A DNA stretch of 64,000 nt from VXLM01 sp965242665 (GTDB taxonomy: Bacteria; Chloroflexota; Dehalococcoidia; Lucifugimonadales; VXLM01). Both the position numbers and the translations under genes were made by a program. The notes beneath the pieces are model-generated. The model saw nothing but the letters and a program-made list of their open reading frames with translations, searched no databases and was not told the DNA's origin. Shown here one piece after another: positions 34,712-43,289 of the stretch; positions within the stretch are counted from its first letter, which is position 1, and the number at the start of each line of letters is the position of its first letter. The stretch covers positions 744,001 through 808,000 of the forward strand of contig OZ251484.1 of NCBI GenBank assembly GCA_965242665.1. The letters run 5' to 3'.

Positions 34712-35509
34712 TTACAGAACTGCTATGTCTTCGTCGCGGATGTCGGTAACGAACATGTGGCCGGGCGCGTGGGTTATCATGAGCGGCGGCTTCGACTCCA
34801 TCGCCACGGCCTGCGGCGTCACACCGCAAGCCCAGAAGACGGGCAACTCGCCTTCCTCAAACGTGACGGCGTCTCCAAGGTGCGGCTTCCTGGGGTCTTC
34901 GACTCCTATGGCGCCGGGAGCCCCGATATGGATGGGCGCGCCGTGCGTGTTGGGAAAGCGGGAAGTGACTTGGACTGCCTTGACGACCTGCGAGTGGTGG
35001 ACTGGCCTCATCGAGACGACCATTGGACCGGCGAACATCCCTGCGGGTACACATTGGATATTCGTTATGAACATCGAGACGTTGGAGTCTTGCTCGTGGT
35101 GGCGCAAGGGTATCCCAGCGTCGAGCATGGCGTTCTCGAACGAGTAGCTGCATCCGATGAGGAAGGACACGAGGTCGCCGCGCCAGTATGGTCGGATGTC
35201 TTGGACTTCTGCTTCCAAAACGCCGTGGCGGTACACGCGGTACTTTGGCAAGTCGGTGCGGATGTCCGCGCCCGGAGCGGTCTGTGCAGGCTCCGTCTGT
35301 CCGGCTTCGATGACTTCGATGACGGGGCACGGTTTGGGATTGCGTTGACAGAACAGCAGGAAATCGAACGCGAGCTCCTGTGGCAGGATGGCGAGGTTTG
35401 CTTGAACGTATCCTGGGGACAGTCCAGATGTGATCCCGTCGAACTCCCCTCGCCGGGCCAGTTCGCGGACGTCTCTCGGGTGCGTCGGCATGGCTGCTGT
35501 TTGCGTCAT
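34712..35509 (-). CDS. DUF1445 (YcsI-type) putative hydro-lyase
   Basis: A 265-residue protein matching the D-glutamate cyclase-like/DUF1445 family. Diagnostic parts: HPRDVRELARRGEF (about 10-23), SPGYVQANLAILP, FCQRNPKPCPVIEV, FLIGCSYSFE (about 115-124), and near the end FWACGVTPQAV and ITHAPGHMFVTD. Bacterial members are annotated as putative hydro-lyases; the mammalian homologue has D-glutamate cyclase activity. It is convergent to the CMD gene and stands alone on its strand. Confidence 0.9.
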   Translation of the reverse strand: MTQTAAMPTHPRDVRELARRGEFDGITSGLSPGYVQANLAILPQELAFDFLLFCQRNPKPCPVIEVIEAGQTEPAQTAPGADIRTDLPKYRVYRHGVLEAEVQDIRPYWRGDLVSFLIGCSYSFENAMLDAGIPLRHHEQDSNVSMFITNIQCVPAGMFAGPMVVSMRPVHHSQVVKAVQVTSRFPNTHGAPIHIGAPGAIGVEDPRKPHLGDAVTFEEGELPVFWACGVTPQAVAMESKPPLMITHAPGHMFVTDIRDEDIAVL

Positions 35510-35937
35510 CTCTCTTCCTCGGGTGTGCCTATCTGTGATGAAAATTCCCCGGTTCGCGTAGTGTACACGTCTTCCGGTCGTCTAGGCAAGGCCGATGGTC
35601 CTTGGGTGGACGCCTATCGCTTCGGCGGCGTTGCAGACTGATCCCGGGAGGACGATGCGGCTGCCGGCGGATGAGACGTTGTTCCCTTCCTCGCCGACGG
35701 CTTGGCGTGTAGTGTCGATCGGTTTTGGGAGATAAGATGGCTTCGAGTGTATGGGGTAGAGATATGTTGGGTGTCGCAGGTTGGGGTGCACTGCGGGAAG
35801 GCCGGTGGATGCGGCTGGAATGGCGAAAGTGGGTATGGCGAGCTAGGGTTGAGAATCCAGAGAATTCTTGGCTCTTTGAGTATGACCTGCGTGTGTAGAT
35901 GATGCCGGCGCATGCTCAGGCTGCTAACCGGAACGTT
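35510..35937. other. Gene-free stretch of about 430 bp
   Basis: It contains the 5' side of the DUF1445 gene and the 3' side of the aldo/keto reductase gene. Several short open frames show no protein-like composition. No repeat family of this window is recognised in it. Confidence 0.5.
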
Positions 35938-36924
35938 TCAAGCGTACTCGACGATGCGGCCAAAGAGACCGGAGAGGCGTCGAGAGTCTGCGCGGTCGAG
36001 GATTGGGTGTTCGAGGGCGCGGGCGTTCTCTTCGAGGTGGCGTATATTCGTCGTACCGGTTAGCACCGTGGAAATCGCAGGGTGAGCGGCCGCGAACTTG
36101 TATCCGGCGGCCGTGACCGATTCTACTGCGCCGTGCACAAGCCAACCAAGCGGGTCTTCCTTGGGCAAGCTGTCTCGTTCGAGGTAGCCCTTCTCCTTCC
36201 ACTCGGCGATGGTCTGCTCTAGACGGACGGGGTCGGGGAGGCGTATCCGCGCGGCAGCCATGTTCACGACTCCGACGCCGAGCCTCTGCGCCAGAGGCAA
36301 GATCCGATCGGCCGCGCGCTGATTGAGGATGCCGTACTTGACCATGACCACATCCCATAGGCGGGGATGGCGGGTCAATCCGGTCATGGCGGCGTCTTGC
36401 GCCGGATCGGCTCTGAAATGCGTGCTGAAGCCGATGGCTCCAACCTTCCCTTGATCTCGGAACCGTTGGATGATCGGATAGTACCGATCGACGGCCTCGT
36501 CGTACCAGTCGTCCATGAGCCCATGCAACAGAATGATGTCGATATGGTCGGTGCGCAAGGCTCGCAGGCTGTTCTCGATGGAGGTTGCGAGGCGGCCTGG
36601 CCGTTCGTTGGGCGGGGCGTCATCGTCCGGTCGGCACTTGGTAATGAGACGGTACGAGCTGCGGAGCTGGCCGCGGAGGCACTCTCCGAGTATCGACTCG
36701 CTTCGCTCGTAGACGGGGGAGGTATCGAATAGGTTGACTCCGAGGTTCAGGCATTCGTGGATTAGGCGGCGCTGGTCTACCAGTTTCATCTCCGACTGCT
36801 GTCCGAACAACCGAGGTCCGCCCGTGCCGTAGCTGAGGAGAGACACGTTCAGACGCGTACGGCCCAATTCTCTGTATAGCAACCGCGTCGCCTCCCGTCT
36901 TCGCACGAGCGCTTTGACATCCAC
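35938..36924 (-). CDS. Aldo/keto reductase
   Basis: NAD(P)H-dependent TIM-barrel oxidoreductase, 328 residues. The catalytic tetrad is readable: Asp and Tyr in NLFDTSPVYERSE (about 64-76), Lys in YRLITKCRP (about 92-100) and His in IDIILLHGLMDD (about 128-139). The C-terminal cofactor region has STVLTGTTNIRHLEENARAL (about 285-304). It belongs to the AKR5/AKR11-like bacterial group resembling L-galactose/L-fucose dehydrogenases; the substrate is not predictable. The ATG lies in a stretch with GGATGTC but no strong ribosome-binding site. Confidence 0.9.
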   Translation of the reverse strand: MDVKALVRRREATRLLYRELGRTRLNVSLLSYGTGGPRLFGQQSEMKLVDQRRLIHECLNLGVNLFDTSPVYERSESILGECLRGQLRSSYRLITKCRPDDDAPPNERPGRLATSIENSLRALRTDHIDIILLHGLMDDWYDEAVDRYYPIIQRFRDQGKVGAIGFSTHFRADPAQDAAMTGLTRHPRLWDVVMVKYGILNQRAADRILPLAQRLGVGVVNMAAARIRLPDPVRLEQTIAEWKEKGYLERDSLPKEDPLGWLVHGAVESVTAAGYKFAAAHPAISTVLTGTTNIRHLEENARALEHPILDRADSRRLSGLFGRIVEYA

Positions 36925-36996
36925 GCCGCGCGGCGTGGATTCGAGGAGAGATTATACCGTGAACGGCAGCGCATTGGACAAACGATGTTCAATGGC

Positions 36997-37214
36997 TTAC
37001 CGTTTACTTTTGCGGCATGGATTGCGCCCGGGCCGCAAAAGGTTGGGCTCTCCGTCATTCCCGCTGGGCCTCGTCATTCCCGCCGGGTCTCGTCATTCCC
37101 GCTGGGTCTCGTCATTCCCGCGTAGGCGGGAATCTCCCGTTGCGCGATGGTTGGAAGCACCGCTTGGAGAGTTACCGTCCCCCAGCCGTCATGCCGCTAA
37201 AAGTAAACGGAACC
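36997..37214. mobile_element. MITE family A, copy 3 (shortest)
   Basis: The left end CCGTTTACTTTTGCGGCATG is paired with a right end carrying one extra base (GCCGCTAAAAGTAAACGG). The inside has four CGTCATTCCCGC(C/T)GGG(T/C)CT units (about 19-bp period) and one palindrome at about 37110, then the TTGCGCGATGG and TGGAGAGTTACCGTCCCCC modules. The short array shows the element without large expansion. Confidence 0.85.
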
Positions 37215-37438
37215 TTCAATGCGAGTATCTGTATTGCAAGCATCCCTTTGAATACGAGGCGCACATAGGCCGTTAGATCCTCTTTCACCAGAATGACGCG
37301 ATATGTTGAACGGAACCTCCAATGGCCGCTCTGCTCGGCGTGCCTTGGGAGTTGGACGCGAACATCAATTGACAGAACGGCGGCTGGTCAATACTATGCG
37401 GAGAGACGACGAGCCCAATAGAGACCGGAGTAGACGAT

Positions 37439-38863
37439 ATGGAAGATTTCGATAGGTACGACGCGGTTGGATTGGCAGAGCTCGTGCGGAACGAAGAAGT
37501 CACTCCGCCCGAGCTCGTCGATGAGGTCATCAGCCGCATCGAGCGGGTCAATCCAGAACTGAACGGTGTGACGATCGAGATGTACGACCGCGCGCGCGAT
37601 GCGGCGAGGCAGGATGTTGGAATGGGTCCGTTTGCCGGCGTGCCGTTCCTTCTGAAGGATTTCTTGGCTGAGTGCGCGGACGTGGAGTACTCCGCCAGTT
37701 CCCGGTTCTTGCAGGGGTTCGTGCCGGATCGAGATACCGAGTTGGTAAGGAGGTTCAAGCAGGGCGGGTTCATCACGGTTGGCAAGACGAATTTGCCTGA
37801 GTTCGCCATTGGGGCTACGACCGAGCCTCGTCTGCGCGGACCGACGCGGAACCCGTGGGATACTGGGCGGACGCCGGGTGGTTCGAGCGGGGGCGCCGGG
37901 GCGATGGTGGCGGCGGGAGCTGTGCCGGTGGCGCATGGGAACGACGCCGGCGGTTCGATACGGATTCCGGCAGCGGCGTGCGGGACGGTTGGACTCAAGC
38001 CAACGCGGGGTAGAAACCCCTTGGGGCCGTATTTCGGAGAGTTGTTCTCCGGGTTTGTAGCGGAGCATGTACTTACCCGGACGGTGCGGGATACTGCAGC
38101 GGTGTTGGACGTAACGTCGGGGCCGGATGTTGGCGATTGGTACCCTGCTCCGGAACCTGCACGTCCGTTCATCGAAGAGGTTGGAGCGCCTACCGGCAGG
38201 TTGCGGATCGCGTTTTCGGCGGCATCGCCGACGGGAACCGAAGTTCATCCTGATTGCGTGCTTGCTACGAGAGAGGCCGCTGCGCTCTGCGAGGATTTGG
38301 GACACGAGGTGGTGGAGGGATCTCCGGACTACGACGCGGAGGGGTTGTGGTTCGATTGGACGACGATGATGTCCGCGGGGGTGGCGTGGGCCGTGCGCGG
38401 CTGGGAGCGGAGACTGGGGCGCAAGGCGGGGTCGGACGAGTTGGAGCCGTTCATATGGGCGTTGGTAGAGCGCGGGGGAAACATCGACGCGCCGTCCTAT
38501 CTGGAGCATTTGGAACGCCTGCAGCTTCGAGCGAGGGAAATAGGGAGGTTCTTCCTGGAGCATGACGTCTGGTTGACGCCAACTCTGGGAGAGCCGCCGC
38601 TGCCGCTGGGCGTTCTGACGTACGACAGTGGAGACCCGTTCGAGCTTCGAAGACGGCAGGCCAGATTCTCGCCGTTCACCTACATCGCCAACGTTACGGG
38701 GCAGCCGGGCATCTCCCTGCCGCTGGCGTGGAACGGAGACAACCTGCCTATCGGCGTCCACTTCCTCGGGCGATACGGGGACGAAGCGACATTGCTCCGC
38801 TTGTCCTCTCAGTTGGAGGAGGCGCGTCCATGGAAGGGACGCCGTCCTCCTGTCTCGGCGTAG
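37439..38863 (+). CDS. Amidase (amidase-signature family)
   Basis: A 474-residue amide hydrolase. The Ser-cisSer-Lys triad is visible: Lys in FLLKDF (about 70), the cis-Ser in TPGGSSGGAGAMVAAG (about 148-163) and the nucleophile in GNDAGGSIRIPAA (about 169-181). The GKTNLPEFA segment before it is also typical. The protein lacks GatA-specific context and no gatB or gatC is nearby, so it is a general amidase, possibly for aryl or acyl amides. TGGAAG start follows a GAGACCGGAG region 8 nt upstream. Confidence 0.92.
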   Translation: MEDFDRYDAVGLAELVRNEEVTPPELVDEVISRIERVNPELNGVTIEMYDRARDAARQDVGMGPFAGVPFLLKDFLAECADVEYSASSRFLQGFVPDRDTELVRRFKQGGFITVGKTNLPEFAIGATTEPRLRGPTRNPWDTGRTPGGSSGGAGAMVAAGAVPVAHGNDAGGSIRIPAAACGTVGLKPTRGRNPLGPYFGELFSGFVAEHVLTRTVRDTAAVLDVTSGPDVGDWYPAPEPARPFIEEVGAPTGRLRIAFSAASPTGTEVHPDCVLATREAAALCEDLGHEVVEGSPDYDAEGLWFDWTTMMSAGVAWAVRGWERRLGRKAGSDELEPFIWALVERGGNIDAPSYLEHLERLQLRAREIGRFFLEHDVWLTPTLGEPPLPLGVLTYDSGDPFELRRRQARFSPFTYIANVTGQPGISLPLAWNGDNLPIGVHFLGRYGDEATLLRLSSQLEEARPWKGRRPPVSA

Positions 38864-38951
38864 CATACATAGGAACAGGGAGGAGCCTGGGGTGCATAGC
38901 GGCGCCGAAGCAAAGGCGGGGTGCCGCAGCAATTCGCAATACCAAGGGAGC

Positions 38952-39295
38952 GGTACTGTTGCATTAGGGTTGATTCGGCTTTCGGTCATTCTTGAAACTG
39001 GCGTCGGTTATGGAGTACAGTATAACCCATGCTATACCAGAAGGGACGGTAGCCAGAAGGCCAGTGACAAGCACCGCATCAACCGACTGAAAGAACAAGG
39101 GTTCATAGGGAGCAGTGAAGCTTCAGCTTCACTGGAGAACTACTTCTTGCGGAAGAAGGCTGAAAAGGAAGCCGAGGAGAAACGGAAGCGTAAGGCTCGC
39201 AAGACCGAACGCACGTTCACCCAACGCCAGCTCGACAGATTCCGCGTTCGCAGGCGGGGGCCGTAAATGGAAATCAACCATAATGCAACACAACC
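38952..39295. mobile_element. 344-bp element with ends of the TGTTGC(G/A)TTAG family
   Basis: The left end GGTACTGTTGCATTAGGGTT and the complement of the right end, GGTTGTGTTGCATTATGGTT, match over 19 of the 20 bases after the variable triplet region with one or two differences. The end design (GG-N3-TGTTGC) equals that of the 1.46-kb methyltransferase element at 327. No target duplication can be seen (flanks AAGGGAGC and GGTTGACG), so one side may have been deleted after insertion. It contains a small open frame. Confidence 0.6.
38970..39266 (+). CDS. Small basic protein inside the 344-bp element (doubtful)
   Basis: From a TTG the frame runs 98 codons and ends in a highly charged helix: SSEASASLENYFLRKKAEKE, then Lys/Arg/Glu repeats and TERTFTQRQLDRFRVRRRGP. 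The composition looks coding rather than random, and the stop lies just inside the right terminal repeat. There is no good start or ribosome-binding site. It could be the shortened remnant of a passenger gene. Function unknown. Confidence 0.3.
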   Translation: MIRLSVILETGVGYGVQYNPCYTRRDGSQKASDKHRINRLKEQGFIGSSEASASLENYFLRKKAEKEAEEKRKRKARKTERTFTQRQLDRFRVRRRGP

Positions 39296-39612
39296 GGTTG
39301 ACGTACGTTCGCGAGTCGTGCGGGGCTGATGATGTGAGTCGGAAGTTCTACCTGCACGTGTTCCCTGCGGATGTGGGTGTGCTTTCGGGTTGGGAGGCGC
39401 AGCGTGCATATGAGAATCGTGATTTCGATTTTTGGGAGGAGGGGGGAATGATATTCGATGGGATGTGCATGGTGACGGTTGCGTTGCCGGGGTATGAGGT
39501 CGCGCGGGTGGGTACTGGGCAGTTTAGCGTCAGCGAGGGGAATGTGTGGAGCGAGGGGTTCGGGCTTGGGGGAGTGACGGGGGGATTCCCGCCTACGGAG
39601 ACCTTTGAATAA
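39296..39612 (+). pseudogene. C-terminal remnant of a larger protein, cut by the upstream element
   Basis: The frame enters directly from the element's right end (an ATG at 39283 lies in the terminal repeat) and encodes about 100 residues with a clear domain-like tail: FYLHVFPADVGVLSG, FDFWEEGGMIFDGMCMVTVALPGYEVARVGTGQ. This resembles a C-terminal module found at the end of some glycosyltransferase or membrane proteins in Chloroflexota (recollection, not checked). The last residues (GGFPPTETFE) come from a palindrome arm and MITE B. So both ends of this gene are affected by mobile DNA. Confidence 0.5.
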
Positions 39613-39719
39613 CTAGGCGGAGTGGTTGTTTTGGGATGCTCTGCCCATGGTGCCCCCGTTCATTTTGCGTGCTCTGGGTTCCATTCGCATACCCTCGAAG
39701 AGGTTAGTCAAATGTCTCC
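39597..39719 (-). mobile_element. MITE family B, copy 1, inserted in a palindrome loop
   Basis: A 123-bp element with ends GGAGACCTTTGAATAACT and AGTCAAATGTCTCC. It is the inverse of the copy at 56980, with about 90% identity over the middle (GGAGTGGTTGTTTTG, GCTCTGCCCATGGTGCCCCC). It splits a GATTCCCGC...GCGGGAATGACG palindrome: the left arm ends at 39596 and the right arm starts at 39720. The flanks CTAC and CTTC are a decayed 4-bp duplication. Confidence 0.85.
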
Positions 39720-39852
39720 CTTCGCGGGAATGACGTGGGTGTGGGAATGACACGATGGACGGTTGGGAGAGTGGGCTGCCGGTTTCGACATCGACGTGGG
39801 CGAAGGCGCGCGCCTCGACTGAGAGGCGCGGCGGTGCGCTCCAAGGATCCGA

Positions 39853-40890
39853 CTACACCAGAGTCAAGACGGCGGCAGGGTTCTTCACGTAGATTGCGTC
39901 GATATGGTCTTCTGCGACGCCGCGCGCGCGCAGGCGGGGGAGGATGTGTTCGACGATGTGGCCGTATCCCCATCCGCCGTATTTGACGAGATGATGCTTG
40001 CCGCAGATGTCCTGGCCGATAACGATCTTGTCGGAGTATCCCTCGTCGATGAGGCGCTGAATGTGATCCATGCGCTGCGCGTCGTTTGGGAAGTCCATTA
40101 CGCCGTATGAGAAGTAGGACGATTCCCAGCCGAACTGGTCGTATTCCAGATAGCAGCCGGACTTGGCGAGATCGAGCGCTCGCTCGACGTCCGCGTAGGT
40201 TCTGCCGATGTGTCCCATGACGACTCGTTCCGCATTTGCGCCGGCGTCGGTGAGGATATCGAGTATCTCGAACGGCGCGGCCTCGTCCCGTCCGGGATGG
40301 ATGAGGATGGATGCTCCCGTCTCCTGTTGCGCGCGGGCCGCGGCCACGAGCACCTTTCGCTCGTTTGGGTGGAGCGGCCAACCGCACCCCAGCTCTCCGA
40401 TGATCCCCGCTTTGATCCCGGTGCTCCCCACCCCCGCGGTGACGTCAGCCACTATCTCGCGTTCCAAGTCGTCGACGGTCAGGGCGTCCATACTGGCCGG
40501 ATGCGACGGCGCGATGTAGTATCCAGCGCCCATGACGACGTTCGCGCCTGCCGCCCGTGCTACGTTCGCCAGTGCGACGGGGTCTCGTCCGATGCCTATG
40601 GTGGTGACGTCTACGATCGTGCCGCCGCCCACGCGTTTGAAGCGCGCCGCTTCCTCCGTAGCCTCGTCTTGGTCGAGGAGGAGCAAGTTCTCGTAGCTGG
40701 CGAACGGGTCGTAGCGGATGCGGCCAAGGTTGCGCAAGGAGACCGGCTCGTAGGCTCGTGCTTTGGCGGTCGCCTCGGCCGGCGCTTGGAAGACGACGGT
40801 GAAGTCGATGAACAAGTGCTCGTGCATCGAGGTCATGCCGAGTTCGGAGGGTTCGATATCTCCGAGAACGGTGCGTATCTTGCCTTTCAT
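39853..40890 (-). CDS. Phosphotriesterase-related metal hydrolase
   Basis: An amidohydrolase-fold protein of 345 residues. Metal-binding residues can be read in order: HxH in SMHEHLFIDF (about 21-30), a bridging Glu in KAGIIGELGCGW (about 161-172) where phosphotriesterase has carboxylated Lys, His in ILIHPGRDE (about 199), His in MGHIGRTYADV (about 227), and Asp in IGQDICGKHHLVKYGG (about 293). The Glu bridge is typical of lactonase or PHP-like members rather than true organophosphatases. The start at 40890 is preceded by GAGGAGCGAG; the frame extends upstream without good starts. Substrate probably a lactone or ester. Confidence 0.88.
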   Translation of the reverse strand: MKGKIRTVLGDIEPSELGMTSMHEHLFIDFTVVFQAPAEATAKARAYEPVSLRNLGRIRYDPFASYENLLLLDQDEATEEAARFKRVGGGTIVDVTTIGIGRDPVALANVARAAGANVVMGAGYYIAPSHPASMDALTVDDLEREIVADVTAGVGSTGIKAGIIGELGCGWPLHPNERKVLVAAARAQQETGASILIHPGRDEAAPFEILDILTDAGANAERVVMGHIGRTYADVERALDLAKSGCYLEYDQFGWESSYFSYGVMDFPNDAQRMDHIQRLIDEGYSDKIVIGQDICGKHHLVKYGGWGYGHIVEHILPRLRARGVAEDHIDAIYVKNPAAVLTLV

Positions 40891-41188
40891 GCGAATCGCT
40901 CGCTCCTCGCCGCCGTCTGCCGGACGGTCTGCGCCGAGTGTATTGCGTCCGTTCGCGCAAGTCAATATGGGAACACATCGGGACAATCGTCCGTCACCTA
41001 CGGTTTGCTTTCCGCAGTCGATTGTGATAAGGTGGTTTACGCTAACGACGAGTCTCTCATATAAGGGGTCTTACCCGCGTCATGCAAGCGGGAGATACCG
41101 TCAGGGTGCGCTCTGCGCCCCCGCATGGCCCTTGTATGGGAAGGAAGCGTCGTTAGCATTCGCAACCTGTCCATGAGGGGGCTTCTCC

Positions 41189-41470
41189 ATGATGCTGTCC
41201 ATAGCCCGAAGGGTAAAGACGGCCCCGGCGTCAATGAGCAGTCTAGTTTCGTACAGTGTGCTCTTGGCCGCGTTCGTACTGTTCTCCGCTGCTGGATGCG
41301 AGGATGAACGCTTGGTCCCTACCCCGACTCCGCTGGTGACTGAAATCATCGTGGTAGTCACGGCTACGCCCGCGCCTACCGCTGCTCAGACGCCTAGAAG
41401 TACTCATACTTCAACGGCTACTTACAAGTCCATAGAAACGAAGAAACAAGGAGAGAAAAACGAACGATGA
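41189..41470 (+). CDS. Small lipoprotein
   Basis: A 93-residue protein: positively charged N terminus, hydrophobic segment (about 17-35), lipobox FSAAGC (Cys at 37), then a Thr/Pro-rich extracellular stretch (TPTPLVTEIIVVVTATPAPT) with no folded domain visible. Its TGA overlaps the ATG of the next gene (ATGA), so the two are translationally coupled. Function unknown; likely a surface-exposed companion of the following protein. Confidence 0.6.
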   Translation: MMLSIARRVKTAPASMSSLVSYSVLLAAFVLFSAAGCEDERLVPTPTPLVTEIIVVVTATPAPTAAQTPRSTHTSTATYKSIETKKQGEKNER

Positions 41471-42201
41471 GCATGAAGAATATTCTCAAATGGACAGGAA
41501 TCGGATGTGGGGGGTTGCTTGGCCTCTTTGTCGTGCTGGTTGTAGTGGCCAACATCATAATTGCGCTGTCTGGAGACAACGAGACTAGTGCTAGGAACTC
41601 GAATGTTTCTGTTCCTCCGGCACCCGCTGCTCCTGTTCCGACAGTGCGAGTGCGAGAAGTAATGGTAACTCCTACTCCCGCCCAGTCTTCTGCTTCTCGA
41701 CCTGCTCAGTTTGGCGATGGCACATGGGTTGTTGGAACAGACATATCGCCTGGGACGTACTCAGCACCCGGTGGAGGCTTCTCCTGTTACTGGGAACGAC
41801 TCAGTGGGTTCGGTGGAGACATCCTCAGAGATGTCATAGCCAATGGTGGTGTTGAAGGGGGGCGACAGCTCGTTACGATACAAGCGAGCGACGCCGGGTT
41901 CAAGACCAGTGGTTGCGGGAAATGGACCCGCGCGCAATCTGGCCAGTCGTCTGCATCCCCGTCTGATCGGTTCGGAGACGGCACATGGGTTGTTGGAACA
42001 GATATATCGCCTGGGACGTACTCAGCACCCGGTGGAGGCTTCTCTTGTTACTGGGAACGACTCAGTGGGTTCGGTGGAGACATCCTCAGAGATGTCATAG
42101 CCAACGGCGGTGTTGAAGGGGGGCGACAGCTCGTTACGATACAAGCGAGCGACGCCGGGTTCAAGGCCAATGGTTGCGGAGAATGGACCCGCGTGCGTTG
42201 A
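41467..42201 (+). CDS. Membrane-anchored protein with two near-identical C-terminal domains
   Basis: A 244-residue protein with one N-terminal transmembrane helix (about 12-36), a Pro/Thr/Val linker, and two copies of a 72-residue domain, FGDGTWVVGTDISPGTYSAP...CYWERLSGFGGD...GCGKWT, offset by 87 residues. The domain has two conserved Cys and resembles small beta-rich modules repeated in secreted proteins of Actinobacteria and Chloroflexota. At DNA level the copies (261-bp period) differ by only a few bases over 200 bp, so the duplication is recent. Coupled to the preceding lipoprotein by ATGA. Confidence 0.75.
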   Translation: MSMKNILKWTGIGCGGLLGLFVVLVVVANIIIALSGDNETSARNSNVSVPPAPAAPVPTVRVREVMVTPTPAQSSASRPAQFGDGTWVVGTDISPGTYSAPGGGFSCYWERLSGFGGDILRDVIANGGVEGGRQLVTIQASDAGFKTSGCGKWTRAQSGQSSASPSDRFGDGTWVVGTDISPGTYSAPGGGFSCYWERLSGFGGDILRDVIANGGVEGGRQLVTIQASDAGFKANGCGEWTRVR

Positions 42202-42280
42202 CCAGATGTGCACAGATGGTAACCGCATTCCTTGGCCTTCTCAGCATCCGCTGCCTGCCCTTTTCCCGTTCAGCGTAGGG

Positions 42281-42286
42281 TATACT
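42281..42286 (+). promoter_or_regulatory. -10 box giving a leaderless ispE transcript
   Basis: TATACT ends 7 nt before the ATG, so transcription would start at or next to the A of the start codon. No Shine-Dalgarno sequence is present. The -35 region is poor. Confidence 0.5.
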
Positions 42287-42293
42287 CCAACGC

Positions 42294-43160
42294 ATGATAG
42301 TGACTCGGGCATACGCAAAGATCAATTTGACGCTGGAGGCGCTCGGCAAGCGAGAGGACGGGTACCATGACATCGCGTCGATACTCCAGACGGTGAGTCT
42401 GCACGATACGCTCACGTTCGAAGATGCGGACGAAATTGGCATCGACTGCGATTTCCCCGCACTGGCTACGCGGGACAATGTGGCGGTGCGGGCGGCTTGC
42501 CTGCTGCGGGACGAGGCGCAGACGCAGCGCGGGGCGGCGATTACTTTGACCAAGAGAATCCCCGTTGCGGCGGGGCTTGGCGGAGGCAGTTCGGACGCCG
42601 CGGCGACGCTGCTGGGCCTGAACCGGCTCTGGGGCCTGGAGTTGACGATGGACGATCTCTTGCCTCTAGCAGCTCGCCTCGGGTCGGACGTTCCGTTCTT
42701 CTTGTACGGCGGCACGTGCCGGGTTTCGGGTCGAGGGGAGCGCGTCGAGCCGCTGCCGTCGACGGATCTCGAGTGGGCTGTCGTCCTGATTCCCCGCATC
42801 GACTTGCCCAAGAAGACGGAGACGATGTTCTCGAAACTTTCCTCTATGAGTTATACCAGCGGGGGCTTGACTCGAAAGCTCGCGGCGCGATTGGCCGGCG
42901 AGGGCGACACGCCGCCGCAGTTTCTCTTCAACGTCTTCGACGAGATAGCGCGGGACGCGGTTCCCGGTCTCGGGAACTACTGGGACGCGTTCGCCTCGGT
43001 GGGCGCGAGGGAGATTCACGTGTGCGGCGCAGGGCCGTCCTTGTTCGCGCCGGTCTCTTCCAAGCATCACGCGACTGCGATACAACTCCTCTTGCAGCAT
43101 CGGCACGGCTGGGATGCGCACGTGGTTTCGATGGTAGATCGGAGCGAGCCTCCGCTCTGA
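42294..43160 (+). CDS. ispE: 4-diphosphocytidyl-2-C-methyl-D-erythritol kinase
   Basis: GHMP kinase of the MEP isoprenoid pathway, 288 residues. The N-terminal AYAKINLTLEALGKREDGYHDI (in parts, residues 6-27) gives the substrate site with the catalytic Lys, and the ATP loop is PVAAGLGGGSSDAAATL (about 91-107), with a downstream SDVPFFLYGG and a C-terminal CGAGPSLFAP. All are diagnostic of IspE. It lacks a ribosome-binding site and sits right after a TATACT, so a leaderless message is likely. The usual neighbour ksgA is absent. Confidence 0.95.
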   Translation: MIVTRAYAKINLTLEALGKREDGYHDIASILQTVSLHDTLTFEDADEIGIDCDFPALATRDNVAVRAACLLRDEAQTQRGAAITLTKRIPVAAGLGGGSSDAAATLLGLNRLWGLELTMDDLLPLAARLGSDVPFFLYGGTCRVSGRGERVEPLPSTDLEWAVVLIPRIDLPKKTETMFSKLSSMSYTSGGLTRKLAARLAGEGDTPPQFLFNVFDEIARDAVPGLGNYWDAFASVGAREIHVCGAGPSLFAPVSSKHHATAIQLLLQHRHGWDAHVVSMVDRSEPPL

Positions 43161-43289
43161 CGGCGGGACGCATCCGGTCGACGGCAGTTCCGCCAATCGG
43201 GATCCGCTATGCTGAGGAGTCTCCCCGCGCAGTGGGGAAGACTCCATATTTGCGGGCCGCTTCGATGAATCTACGCAGGCTACGGGCTG

